Source: Weissella oryzae SG25
Lineage (GTDB): Bacteria > Bacillota > Bacilli > Lactobacillales > Lactobacillaceae
DNA length: 64,000 nucleotides
Direction of reading: 5' to 3'
Assembly (NCBI RefSeq): GCF_000691805.2
Contig: NZ_DF820484.1
Coordinates: forward strand, 225,630 to 289,629
The notes under the pieces are model-generated. The model saw only the letters and a list, made by a program, of their open reading frames with translations. It searched no databases and was not told the DNA's origin. Of the stretch, positions 8,753 through 15,529 are shown piece by piece. A program made the position numbers and the translations under genes. How positions within the stretch are numbered: position 1 is the stretch's first letter; each line of letters begins with the position of its first letter.

Positions 8753-8837
8753 TCGATTGACATAAATTCATTTTAATGTAAGTATCAAAATATTGTCTTA
8801 TGAATTACTATTACTACTTCTGCTTTGTCGGCAAACA

Positions 8838-8868
8838 GAAAAACCATACCCGAAAGTATGGTTTTGTT
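8838..8868 (-). terminator. Hairpin terminator at the end of the LXG-toxin operon
   Basis: AAAACCATAC / GTATGGTTTT with a 6-base loop, flanked by A- and T-rich tails on both sides, so it may work in both directions. It lies just after the 28-codon reading frame. Confidence 0.7.
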
Positions 8869-8878
8869 ATATTATCTC

Positions 8879-8965
8879 TTAATTTATGAATCTTCGAATG
8901 TACATACTGATAGCTATAACCAATATTAGTCCTATTATTGAAAGCCAAATTTCATTATTCATCAT
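8879..8965 (-). CDS. Candidate 28-residue single-helix membrane peptide
   Basis: A short frame starting ATG-ATG at 8965 encodes 28 residues: a polar N-terminus (MMNNE), a continuous hydrophobic helix (WLSIIGLILVIAISMYI) and a basic tail (RRFIN). An in-frame stop lies two codons upstream, so the start is fixed. I see no strong Shine-Dalgarno sequence, which lowers confidence. It lies between the immunity gene and the operon terminator, so it would be on the T7SS toxin transcript. It resembles small membrane peptides in general form (type I toxins, small immunity or accessory peptides) but not a specific family. Confidence 0.35.
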   Translation of the reverse strand: MMNNEIWLSIIGLILVIAISMYIRRFIN

Positions 8966-9056
8966 TCTTTATTAGGATATTTACAATCTCTATGGCAACA
9001 GTACAAATCATCGCCTTACCTATTTGGATAAATTATTTCGTTGCTAATAGTGCATT

Positions 9057-9446
9057 TTACTGAAGATATAATTCTTTAAATATTTCCAATGCAGTTTCTA
9101 ATTCTTTTGAATTTTTCCCAAAAGCATATTCTACTTTTTCTCTTAAATCCTCCTCAACTAAATTATAAAATGGCGTAATCGGCATAATAGAATCCTGTGG
9201 ATAGCTTGGGTTTTCAACCATAATAGATAATATTCCACCTGAGCCAGCATTGAACTGCTGATTTTTTGCCGTAGCAGTAATTCCAATACGTACATTTTTC
9301 CCAAAACCAGGTAATTCAAAAGAGAAATTTTCATAGTTTGACTCGCGAATAGCTATCTCATCTAAATTGATAAGGAATACATTATTCATTGCTTGCTTCA
9401 AATTAATATAGCCTACACTGTCCCTTACTGGTAAGTAGTTTTCCAT
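9057..9446 (-). CDS. Probable immunity protein of the LXG toxin
   Basis: A soluble 129-residue protein of no family I recognise. It is rich in acidic residues and has no signal peptide or membrane helix. Its ATG at 9446 overlaps the stop codon of the LXG toxin by one base (TAATG), an arrangement typical of toxin-immunity pairs that need balanced translation. The upstream ATG at 9467 was rejected because its sequence (GGAAGGCGGT) supplies the ribosome site instead. The role is inferred from position and size. Confidence 0.6.
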   Translation of the reverse strand: MENYLPVRDSVGYINLKQAMNNVFLINLDEIAIRESNYENFSFELPGFGKNVRIGITATAKNQQFNAGSGGILSIMVENPSYPQDSIMPITPFYNLVEEDLREKVEYAFGKNSKELETALEIFKELYLQ

Positions 9447-11281
9447 TATTGTTTTACCGCCTTCCAATGACCATCAAATTCTTCTATTTTATAACCATTA
9501 CTTTCCAAGAAAGTTATTTCTTTGTAGTAAGATGTCTCTTCACCAGTCACACTATAATTTTCAAACTCAATATAAGGACTATCATTTAAAATAATATTTT
9601 TACCTTCATTAACCTGATCCACTAGAAACTGGTGATTAACTTGAAATGGAACTCTATCACCAATTCCCTCCATTGCCTTCCATCCATCATCACCGGCATC
9701 AAAATATGTCATTCCATTAGTATATGCTATCTGTTCATATGAATTCACATCTTTAGCTTTGAACTTCCCCAATAATGTAGTATCTGCACTCTCGTTATGG
9801 GTAGTAAATTCAACTAACGCATCGATATCTTCCTGACGAATATTTAATTTATCAATTCCTGTTGCATAGTCAATTAAATCACTTGTACTAAATCGCTCCG
9901 CAGTCGATAAGTGCTCCCTACCAATTTCAATGATTTTTTCAGCTTTAGCTGCACCTTCTCCAAGTTCAGCGCCCTTAAGTCCAACCTTCAACTCACCAGC
10001 ACCGACAAACAAGCTACCAATATCAAAAACATAGCCACCTATCTTATAATTGTCACCTTTCAAAACAGAATTTGCCATATCACCAAAATAATTTTTTACT
10101 GATTTTAAATCATTCGAAGATATTTTATTAGCTGTTTTTAGAAGATTTTGCATATTCTCAGGTAGCACAGGTCGAATTATTTGCAAAGGTTCCGTATTGC
10201 TAGCCAACCAACTGATTGCGTGTTCTCCAGCCGCTACAAAATTATTTAATGCACCCGTTTGGTCATCAAGCTCCCATTGACGTTGTTTCTGACCCGCCGC
10301 AAAAGTTATGCCAATTTCTGCAACCTCAAAACTAGCTTGTAAAGCCTGCGAAGCACCAATTGCCACAGAGGATACTAACTTACCGGCTGCCCCAATCATC
10401 CCTTCTAATTCAAGCATACTTCCCTTAACACCACCAAGTAGCCACGGTACCTTTAAGTCTTTTGTATTCTTAACAATATTCTTATCCCACCAGTTACCGA
10501 TGCCAGCGGCCTTTTCTTCTAACCAACTAGTAACCGGGTGACGTTTACCCCACTGCGCTCGACGCCGCTTCTGTTCTTCAATTGCCCTTTTTCTTGCGGC
10601 TTTTTCACTAGCAATTATTTGTTTATCAATTTGATTAATTTCCGTTGCAAATTCATTATTTTTAAACGTTGCCTGCAACTTTGCATCTGAATACGCCAAT
10701 CCCGCAACTGATTTAGAAGCTGCTAGCTCCATTTTCGCTCTATTAGCTATTTCCTCAACTGTACTAGCCTTGCCCGCTGCATCAAATTGATGAACTGATT
10801 GAATTGTATCAGTTAATACTTTTTTTGATTCTCTAATTGCATGATTAAAATCTGTTGTTGATGGATTCTTCAAGGAAACAATGTCATCTACGCCATGATA
10901 AATCTGTGCAAATTTCTTACTAATTTGGTTATTTTCGTCAATTAATTTTTCTAAGTCACGACTCAAGTCTTGGAGAATATCCTCATCTAAGATAGCATTT
11001 TCATCAGTTTCTTTTACCATGCTTTGGAAAGCTAGAATTGTCTGTTGATAATCTTGGACCAAAATTGTATCCATATCCTTAATAGCTTTTTGTAGAGGTA
11101 CATGCACATTAGCTGCATTATTCTTTACCGCTTCACCTGTTGCGCCTTCAAAAGCATTTGTATTAACAATATTTTGAAAACCTTTACTCGCTTTATCAGC
11201 CGCATCTGCTTGTTTTTTCGCTGAATTTTGCAAATGATTGAGATTCTCAGATATCTCTTTCATATTGATATGGAAGCCCAT
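9446..11281 (-). CDS. LXG-domain type VII secreted toxin
   Basis: A 611-residue polymorphic toxin. Residues 1 to about 210 are a long helical LXG targeting domain (MGFHINMKEI at the start, many heptads). A basic helix follows (AARKRAIEEQKRRRAQW, about 225-241), then a glycine/alanine-rich hydrophobic middle (about 285-345) suited to membrane contact, then linkers. The last 110 residues (about 500-611: KDVNSYEQIAYTNGMTYFDA, VPFQVNHQFLVDQVNEGKN, ending in DGHWKAVKQ) form a compact C-terminal module that should be the toxic domain. It reminds me of C-terminal modules on other polymorphic toxins, but I cannot name its activity. It is preceded by the WXG100-like and DUF4176 partners and followed by a candidate immunity gene. 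Confidence 0.85.
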   Translation of the reverse strand: MGFHINMKEISENLNHLQNSAKKQADAADKASKGFQNIVNTNAFEGATGEAVKNNAANVHVPLQKAIKDMDTILVQDYQQTILAFQSMVKETDENAILDEDILQDLSRDLEKLIDENNQISKKFAQIYHGVDDIVSLKNPSTTDFNHAIRESKKVLTDTIQSVHQFDAAGKASTVEEIANRAKMELAASKSVAGLAYSDAKLQATFKNNEFATEINQIDKQIIASEKAARKRAIEEQKRRRAQWGKRHPVTSWLEEKAAGIGNWWDKNIVKNTKDLKVPWLLGGVKGSMLELEGMIGAAGKLVSSVAIGASQALQASFEVAEIGITFAAGQKQRQWELDDQTGALNNFVAAGEHAISWLASNTEPLQIIRPVLPENMQNLLKTANKISSNDLKSVKNYFGDMANSVLKGDNYKIGGYVFDIGSLFVGAGELKVGLKGAELGEGAAKAEKIIEIGREHLSTAERFSTSDLIDYATGIDKLNIRQEDIDALVEFTTHNESADTTLLGKFKAKDVNSYEQIAYTNGMTYFDAGDDGWKAMEGIGDRVPFQVNHQFLVDQVNEGKNIILNDSPYIEFENYSVTGEETSYYKEITFLESNGYKIEEFDGHWKAVKQ

Positions 11282-11282
11282 T

Positions 11283-12002
11283 TTACTCCCCCTCAGATTG
11301 CTGACTTAGCTCAACAATCTCTGCTAGGTATTCTCGAGCAACCTCGTCAGGCATAAAAGCTGAAGACACCTGTTGATTGGCTAATTGTGACGCCTTTAAA
11401 ATCTTCTCTTCCATTTCTTTTTCTAATTCATTGGTGTAACCAGGGGAAACCACGTTCTCAATCATCATATTTGATACACCAATTGGCTCAACTTCTGGTA
11501 ATGCTCCCAATGGCCAAATCACCGTAATATAATCAAACAAATAATTTGCATATACTCCTGGTAAATCTTGCTTACGTCCAGTGACCATCACTAAAACTTC
11601 TTCTTGATCTGAAACCATCTCTTGCCACTTATCAGGTAACATTTCGCGGTTTAACTTTAAAACCGTTCCTAGTGGATGAACTGGGCTATACACAGAATCA
11701 ATTAATCCCATTAAACGCAACAACTGATTAAAAATCAGGGACTTTCTGTATGGTCCAACTTGTAAATCTACGTTCCCCGTTACCCAATCAAAATCAGCCT
11801 TAACTAAAGGCCCCATCATAACTTGGTGTGAAAAAACTTCACCTCGTTTACGGATTACCTGATAAATATCCTTAAACACTGCTTGATTAATACCTAAACT
11901 CATTGCTAATGTTATTAAACTATCATCCACCAACGGTGCAATAATTTCGTCTGCTTTTAAAACCGTCTCAATAACCTTATTTGGTTCAATATGTTCTTCC
12001 AT
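11283..12002 (-). CDS. DUF4176-type LXG-toxin partner (T7SS chaperone or adaptor)
   Basis: A 239-residue cytoplasmic protein. Residues of about 108-185 match the DUF4176 pattern: HPLGTVLKLNRE, then VLVMVTGRKQ, then YLFDYITVIWPLGALP, then the Asn/Glu-rich ENVVSPGYTNELE. DUF4176 proteins are encoded beside LXG toxins in many Firmicutes, and streptococcal relatives take part in delivering the toxin to the T7SS. The N-terminal 100 residues are extra and unassigned. Its TAA is one base before the toxin ATG, and its own ATG overlaps the stop of the upstream small gene (TAATG), so the genes are translationally coupled. Confidence 0.72.
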   Translation of the reverse strand: MEEHIEPNKVIETVLKADEIIAPLVDDSLITLAMSLGINQAVFKDIYQVIRKRGEVFSHQVMMGPLVKADFDWVTGNVDLQVGPYRKSLIFNQLLRLMGLIDSVYSPVHPLGTVLKLNREMLPDKWQEMVSDQEEVLVMVTGRKQDLPGVYANYLFDYITVIWPLGALPEVEPIGVSNMMIENVVSPGYTNELEKEMEEKILKASQLANQQVSSAFMPDEVAREYLAEIVELSQQSEGE

Positions 12003-12298
12003 TATCCTCTCCCCTTAATATGTGTTGCATTCTTAGCAATGTTAGCAGCTGCTTTACCATCAAAATCCACCACATTTTGACCAACAGATAACATCTTCGC
12101 AGTATCGTTACTTGCCACTTCCTGCGTTGCTTTAACAACACTGTTTACCTTATTTTGAATATCCTCAAATTTTTTAAAACGCTGAAGGTTAGTGCTTCCT
12201 GTACTGGTACCTGAAATAGTTGGTACCGCTGTTGCTTGGGCCTTTGCAGTATTGACCAATTTAGTCCATTCACCATGCGAAAATTTTATTTTTGCCAT
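12002..12298 (-). CDS. Small helical LXG-associated protein (WXG100-like, DUF3130/SACOL2603-like)
   Basis: A 98-residue helical protein with no signal peptide, beginning MAKIKFSHGEWTKLVNTAKA. Its size, position and two-helix layout fit the small WXG100-like partners (Lap-type) that dimerise with the LXG domain and form the secretion signal. The middle is Ser/Thr-rich (about residues 25-37). I place it near the DUF3130/SACOL2603 group on general resemblance, not a firm match. It overlaps the DUF4176 gene by one base and follows a second helical partner by 14 bases. Confidence 0.6.
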   Translation of the reverse strand: MAKIKFSHGEWTKLVNTAKAQATAVPTISGTSTGSTNLQRFKKFEDIQNKVNSVVKATQEVASNDTAKMLSVGQNVVDFDGKAAANIAKNATHIKGRG

Positions 12299-12312
12299 TT
12301 AAATATCCCCAT

Positions 12313-12747
12313 TTATTTAATCGCTGCCATAAGTCCGCTAATTGTTGCATTAATCTCCGCCATTGCTCCACCAACGCTTGACTCTTCAAATTCCAACTTA
12401 GCAATTTTACGATTTAAAGCATTAATTTCGTCCTGATTCTTATCATATTCGCTCTTAACGGCCTTAATAATTTGCTCACTGCTTTGTTCAAACTTTTTTC
12501 GTCGAGACCCTTTAAAACTCCCTTGTGCAGTTTTCTTAACTTCTCGGTTCACCTTCGATTTAAAACTGTTTAACTCGGACATTTCACGCTCAGCTAAACG
12601 TTTAGCATCTTTCAGCCGTTCTAACTTTTGAGCAATTTGTTTATGTTGTCCCATCTTACTGTCATATTCCTTACGGAAATTAGCTACCTTGGAGTTAATT
12701 GCCTTATTAGCAGCTTCTTTAACCTTATCTAGTTCACTCTGTCCCAT
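12313..12747 (-). CDS. Coiled-coil LXG-associated protein (DUF5082/YwqH-like)
   Basis: A 144-residue, highly charged, almost wholly helical protein. Two long coiled coils (about residues 8-60 and 85-125) flank a turn with GSFKGSRRKKFEQ (about 78-90), which parallels the WxG-like turn of ESX helical hairpins. DUF5082/YwqH proteins occupy this place in LXG operons and are thought to help recruit the toxin to the secretion machine. It is the first gene of the toxin module. The terminator of esxA lies directly upstream, so transcription depends on read-through from the esxA promoter or on an undetected internal promoter. Confidence 0.68.
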   Translation of the reverse strand: MGQSELDKVKEAANKAINSKVANFRKEYDSKMGQHKQIAQKLERLKDAKRLAEREMSELNSFKSKVNREVKKTAQGSFKGSRRKKFEQSSEQIIKAVKSEYDKNQDEINALNRKIAKLEFEESSVGGAMAEINATISGLMAAIK

Positions 12748-12761
12748 TTTTACCCCCGCTT

Positions 12762-12803
12762 AAAAAAGGCGATGAATTCATCCATAACCCATCGCCTTTT
12801 TAT
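12762..12803 (-). terminator. Terminator/attenuator between esxA and the LXG-toxin operon
   Basis: AAAGGCGATG and CATCGCCTTT pair across a 15-base loop with a T-run on the minus strand. It would uncouple abundant esxA message from the toxin genes. Confidence 0.85.
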
Positions 12804-12809
12804 CAAATT

Positions 12810-13100
12810 TTAAAATCCAAAACTCTTAGCGTCTTGTTGGTCACGCTCTTGAACTGTTTGTGCGTATTGATTCAACTGTTGATTAATATTCGATAGCAAT
12901 TCTTCAAACTGATTAACTTGCTTTTCCAATTGTGCATATTGTTGCAAATATGACTGGAAAGCTTGTCCTTGCCATTCGGAAGCAATTTGGTCATTCATTG
13001 ACTTAACTTGTTGCTTGGCTGCTTCAATTTGGTCCCGTGCCTGTGTATAAACCTTTGCTTGTTGAATCAACGTCTCCGGTGTTACTGAAATTTGTGCCAT
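12810..13100 (-). CDS. esxA: WXG100-family T7SS protein EsxA, copy 1
   Basis: A 96-residue helical hairpin with the WXG motif in SEWQGQAF (about residues 42-49) and the C-terminal YxxxD/E-type signal (YAQTVQERDQQDAKSF) expected of ESX substrates. EsxA proteins are secreted by the T7SS and are needed for its function. The start was moved to the ATG at 13100, which has GAGGGGAAATA before it. The protein is identical to the second copy at 25366-25656 except that residue 2 is Ala here and Ser there, although the genes differ at many third codon positions. It has its own promoter and terminator and heads the toxin module. Confidence 0.95.
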   Translation of the reverse strand: MAQISVTPETLIQQAKVYTQARDQIEAAKQQVKSMNDQIASEWQGQAFQSYLQQYAQLEKQVNQFEELLSNINQQLNQYAQTVQERDQQDAKSFGF

Positions 13101-13167
13101 TATTTCCCCTCTTGTTAAAAACCAATTCTTCATTATTTGCTCATCATTTAACTAACTCACTTTAGAT

Positions 13168-13196
13168 ATAATATCATGTCAGCTAAATTTATTCAA
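13168..13196 (-). promoter_or_regulatory. Promoter of esxA copy 1
   Basis: -35 TTGAAT (13196-13191) and -10 TATTAT (13173-13168) with 17-base spacing. The stretch ACATGATATTATATCTAAAG around the -10 is nearly repeated at the copy 2 promoter, which suggests common control. Confidence 0.65.
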
Positions 13197-13394
13197 TTGG
13201 AATACAAAGAGAATAATTGAATCACTTTAAAAAATGTTTTAATTATTGTTTTTACAAAAATAACAGTTGTTAACATCGTAATGAATTACGCCATCTCCCT
13301 TTATATTTATTCTTAGTCAAAAATAAAAGGTCACTCCATCTTCCAAAACATTAATTTCCTAACTCACTAAAATAACTTACAAAATTTGAAACAT

Positions 13395-13410
13395 TGTTCC
13401 ACATGAAACC
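13395..13410. other. parS-like site 1 (ParB binding)
   Basis: TGTTCCACATGAAACC matches the chromosomal parS consensus TGTTNCACRTGAAACA except at the last base. Confidence 0.75.
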
Positions 13411-13640
13411 CTCAAGTTTCAAATACTAATTCACAAATAAAACTGGGTAACTCTCTTAGTCCATCTATTTCAAATTTTATTCTTAGCTCCTTAAAACCAT
13501 GATATTTCTAATGCTCTGTACAATAATTAAAATATCCTGCCATAACCACATAACTTCAATCTAAAACCTCGCTTATCCTAGTTCAAAACCTCCTACCATA
13601 GATTTACCTATCCTCTCCATTACAGCGCTAGAAAAATAAA

Positions 13641-13672
13641 AAATCCGACTAAATCAATAGTCGGATTTCTCA
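13641..13672 (-). terminator. Terminator of the 303-residue membrane protein gene
   Basis: AAATCCGACTA / TAGTCGGATTT with a 6-base loop and an A-run that becomes the U-tract on the minus transcript. Confidence 0.85.
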
Positions 13673-13675
13673 TTC

Positions 13676-14587
13676 TTATTGCGATTCAAACCGTTCTTCT
13701 GGGTTCTTCAAATTCTTATAATCCATATTCATCTTAGAAATTAGTTTTTGTGAATCGTCCTTAAAAGAACCATACATCATTCCACCGCTCATACTAATAA
13801 TCGTCTGCCACTGTACATTCTTCATAGTCGTTTCAGCTGCAGTCATGCCATCAGGAACTTGCGCATATTGCATTGTATACTGACCATCATTGCCTATAAC
13901 GTATCGGTAAGTGTGTTCTGCCCAATTACTCAAACCATCATTAACATTTGTAAAGTATATATAACCGTTACTACCAAGGTAGACTTCAAAATTTGCTCCT
14001 GAAATGGGAACTTTATCATGATCTGAAGCCCAAGCATAATAAAGCATTACAGCGAGTTGCTGCTTCTCACTCGCTTTTTCAAAATCCTCATCGTCCTTCT
14101 TATTCGTATATTTAATTTCCTGTGCTTGCGTAACCAAAGCCTTGCTAGCATTTTGATACTTCTTACTATCAGCATACTTAATTGCTAACTTTTTAAGGGA
14201 GTATACATGTGGCGCTTCATAGTCTGACGTTTTTACGTTCATCATATAGACAAACAACTTATCCTTGTCCCAACGTATTTTAGCAGAACTAATCGTATAC
14301 TCAGATGAGCTCACCTTACTAAACACTACATACTTATTTTCTTTAGTTATATCCGTATCATATGTTATATGTTTACCCTGTGCATCATTCACTTGGGGCT
14401 TTAGATAACTCATCTCAAGTGCACCCAATGTAAGTTTTTGTTTGCTAGTTAGTTGCTTATAATCAGTATTTAAATGATTGCTTCCCACTTCTTTAGGTCT
14501 TGAGCTTATGTAAAAATACAATACTCCCCCTACTACAACTAATATTACTAACCCAATTAATAAACTAAACAACTTTTTCTTCTTCAC
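13676..14587 (-). CDS. Membrane-anchored extracytoplasmic protein of unknown function
   Basis: A 303-residue protein with a lysine-rich start (MKKKK), one N-terminal transmembrane helix (about residues 6-28) and a large presumably extracellular region. No lipobox cysteine is present. The outer region has a YIYFTNVNDG-like beta segment, an alanine/lysine helix (about 130-160) and no repeat or cell-wall-anchor motif. I do not recognise a family. It sits between the core T7SS operon and the toxin module on the same strand with its own terminator, so a role in the secretion system is possible but unproven. Confidence 0.7.
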   Translation of the reverse strand: MKKKKLFSLLIGLVILVVVGGVLYFYISSRPKEVGSNHLNTDYKQLTSKQKLTLGALEMSYLKPQVNDAQGKHITYDTDITKENKYVVFSKVSSSEYTISSAKIRWDKDKLFVYMMNVKTSDYEAPHVYSLKKLAIKYADSKKYQNASKALVTQAQEIKYTNKKDDEDFEKASEKQQLAVMLYYAWASDHDKVPISGANFEVYLGSNGYIYFTNVNDGLSNWAEHTYRYVIGNDGQYTMQYAQVPDGMTAAETTMKNVQWQTIISMSGGMMYGSFKDDSQKLISKMNMDYKNLKNPEERFESQ

Positions 14588-14887
14588 AATTGTATAATCC
14601 CATTCCTAATATTCTATAACGTTTAGTATATCAGTTATATTAATTTATATCACTAACCATCCTCAAGTGTAACTCACTGGCTTTTGAGTTTACTCACTTC
14701 TCAAAACTACATTTAGTCCAAAATTTCCACCTTTTCTCTGGAATTATAGTATTATCCCTATACACCATTTCAAAATATTACTCGCCTCAGCACTCTAAAG
14801 ACCAACTAACAATACTTTTAACGTAATACCATTTAATTCATTTATTATATATGAGCTAATTTTAATAGCTTGCTTTAAGTAAAAAAA

Positions 14888-14918
14888 TGACCATTAAGAA
14901 ATTTCTTAATGGTCACTC
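14888..14918 (-). terminator. Terminator of the core T7SS operon
   Basis: TGACCATTAAGAAA is followed directly by its complement TTTCTTAATGGTCA, with an A-run on the plus strand giving the U-tract of the minus transcript. Confidence 0.85.
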
Positions 14919-14926
14919 AGTATTTA

Positions 14927-14942
14927 TGTTTCATGTGGAACA
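14927..14942. other. parS site 2 (ParB binding)
   Basis: TGTTTCATGTGGAACA, whose reverse complement TGTTCCACATGAAACA is a perfect match to the TGTTNCACRTGAAACA consensus. It lies ten bases past the stop codon of the last T7SS operon gene. Confidence 0.85.
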
Positions 14943-14952
14943 GAAACGCAAT

Positions 14953-15486
14953 TTAAAATATAGCTATCACACTAACAACCACACCTGCAACGGTTGCCAT
15001 TGTAATAATTGAATTAAGTCTTGCTGCATTAGAATTATTGACTTCTGCCTGATTCTCCGCATTTCTTCGTTGCTGCTCTTGTTCAACTGCAAGAAGCCCT
15101 CGCCGTCTAATGTAAAAGAATACTCTTTCTTGGTCAACATTCTTAATATCTATTTCACTGTCTTCACTATATCCTATTTTACTAAAATCTGTTTTATGTT
15201 TATCTACTTCAATATAACCATACTGAAGTAGATGTTTAATAATTGTTCGATAAAAATTGACGCCTGATTTTTTTGCATATAAATTTCTTTCACGATATGG
15301 CCAGACCAGCATTTTATTTATATGCCTTGTTCTATTTATATAACTTTTTTCCATAAGTAATTCTTTCATAGAAACTGATACACCAAATTTCTCATGGGGA
15401 TTTTTCTGTATTAAATAGAACATCTCCAAAACGTATAATTCATCAGCTGTCAATTCGCCAACATTTTCTTGAATTGTATTATTCAT
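14953..15486 (-). CDS. Tail-anchored protein encoded directly after essC, unknown function
   Basis: A 177-residue protein. The N-terminal 135 residues look like a winged-helix-type fold (LTADELYVLEMFYLIQ, a basic middle, then HLLQYGYIEVDK and a VFFYIRRRGLLAVEQEQQRR helix). The extreme C-terminus is one hydrophobic helix (residues about 158-177, TMATVAGVVVSVIAIF), making it a likely tail-anchored inner-face membrane protein. It starts 44 bases after essC with AAAGGTGAAAT before the ATG and shares the operon terminator. No family recognised. Its place suggests an accessory component, adaptor or membrane-tethered regulator of the T7SS. Confidence 0.72.
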   Translation of the reverse strand: MNNTIQENVGELTADELYVLEMFYLIQKNPHEKFGVSVSMKELLMEKSYINRTRHINKMLVWPYRERNLYAKKSGVNFYRTIIKHLLQYGYIEVDKHKTDFSKIGYSEDSEIDIKNVDQERVFFYIRRRGLLAVEQEQQRRNAENQAEVNNSNAARLNSIITMATVAGVVVSVIAIF

Positions 15487-15529
15487 TAATATTTCACCTT
15501 TATTGTCAGAATGGTAAGCTCATAAAAAA

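Larger units (their letters stand above)
13101..13675. other. 575-bp non-coding gap in the T7SS locus
   Basis: It holds the esxA copy 1 promoter, a parS-like site (13395-13410) and the terminator of the next gene (13641-13672). The remainder (13200-13390, 13411-13640) is AT-rich with no reading frame I can support. Confidence 0.6.
14588..14952. other. 365-bp gap with terminator and parS
   Basis: Contains the T7SS operon terminator (14888-14916) and parS site 2 (14927-14942). The rest, 14588-14880, is AT-rich and shows no supported gene; it should contain the promoter of the 303-residue protein gene. Confidence 0.5.

Noticed and set aside
9446..11281. Calling a specific enzymatic activity (nuclease, NADase, ADP-ribosyltransferase) for the LXG toxin
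   Set aside because: No catalytic motif of those families could be identified by eye in the last 110 residues.
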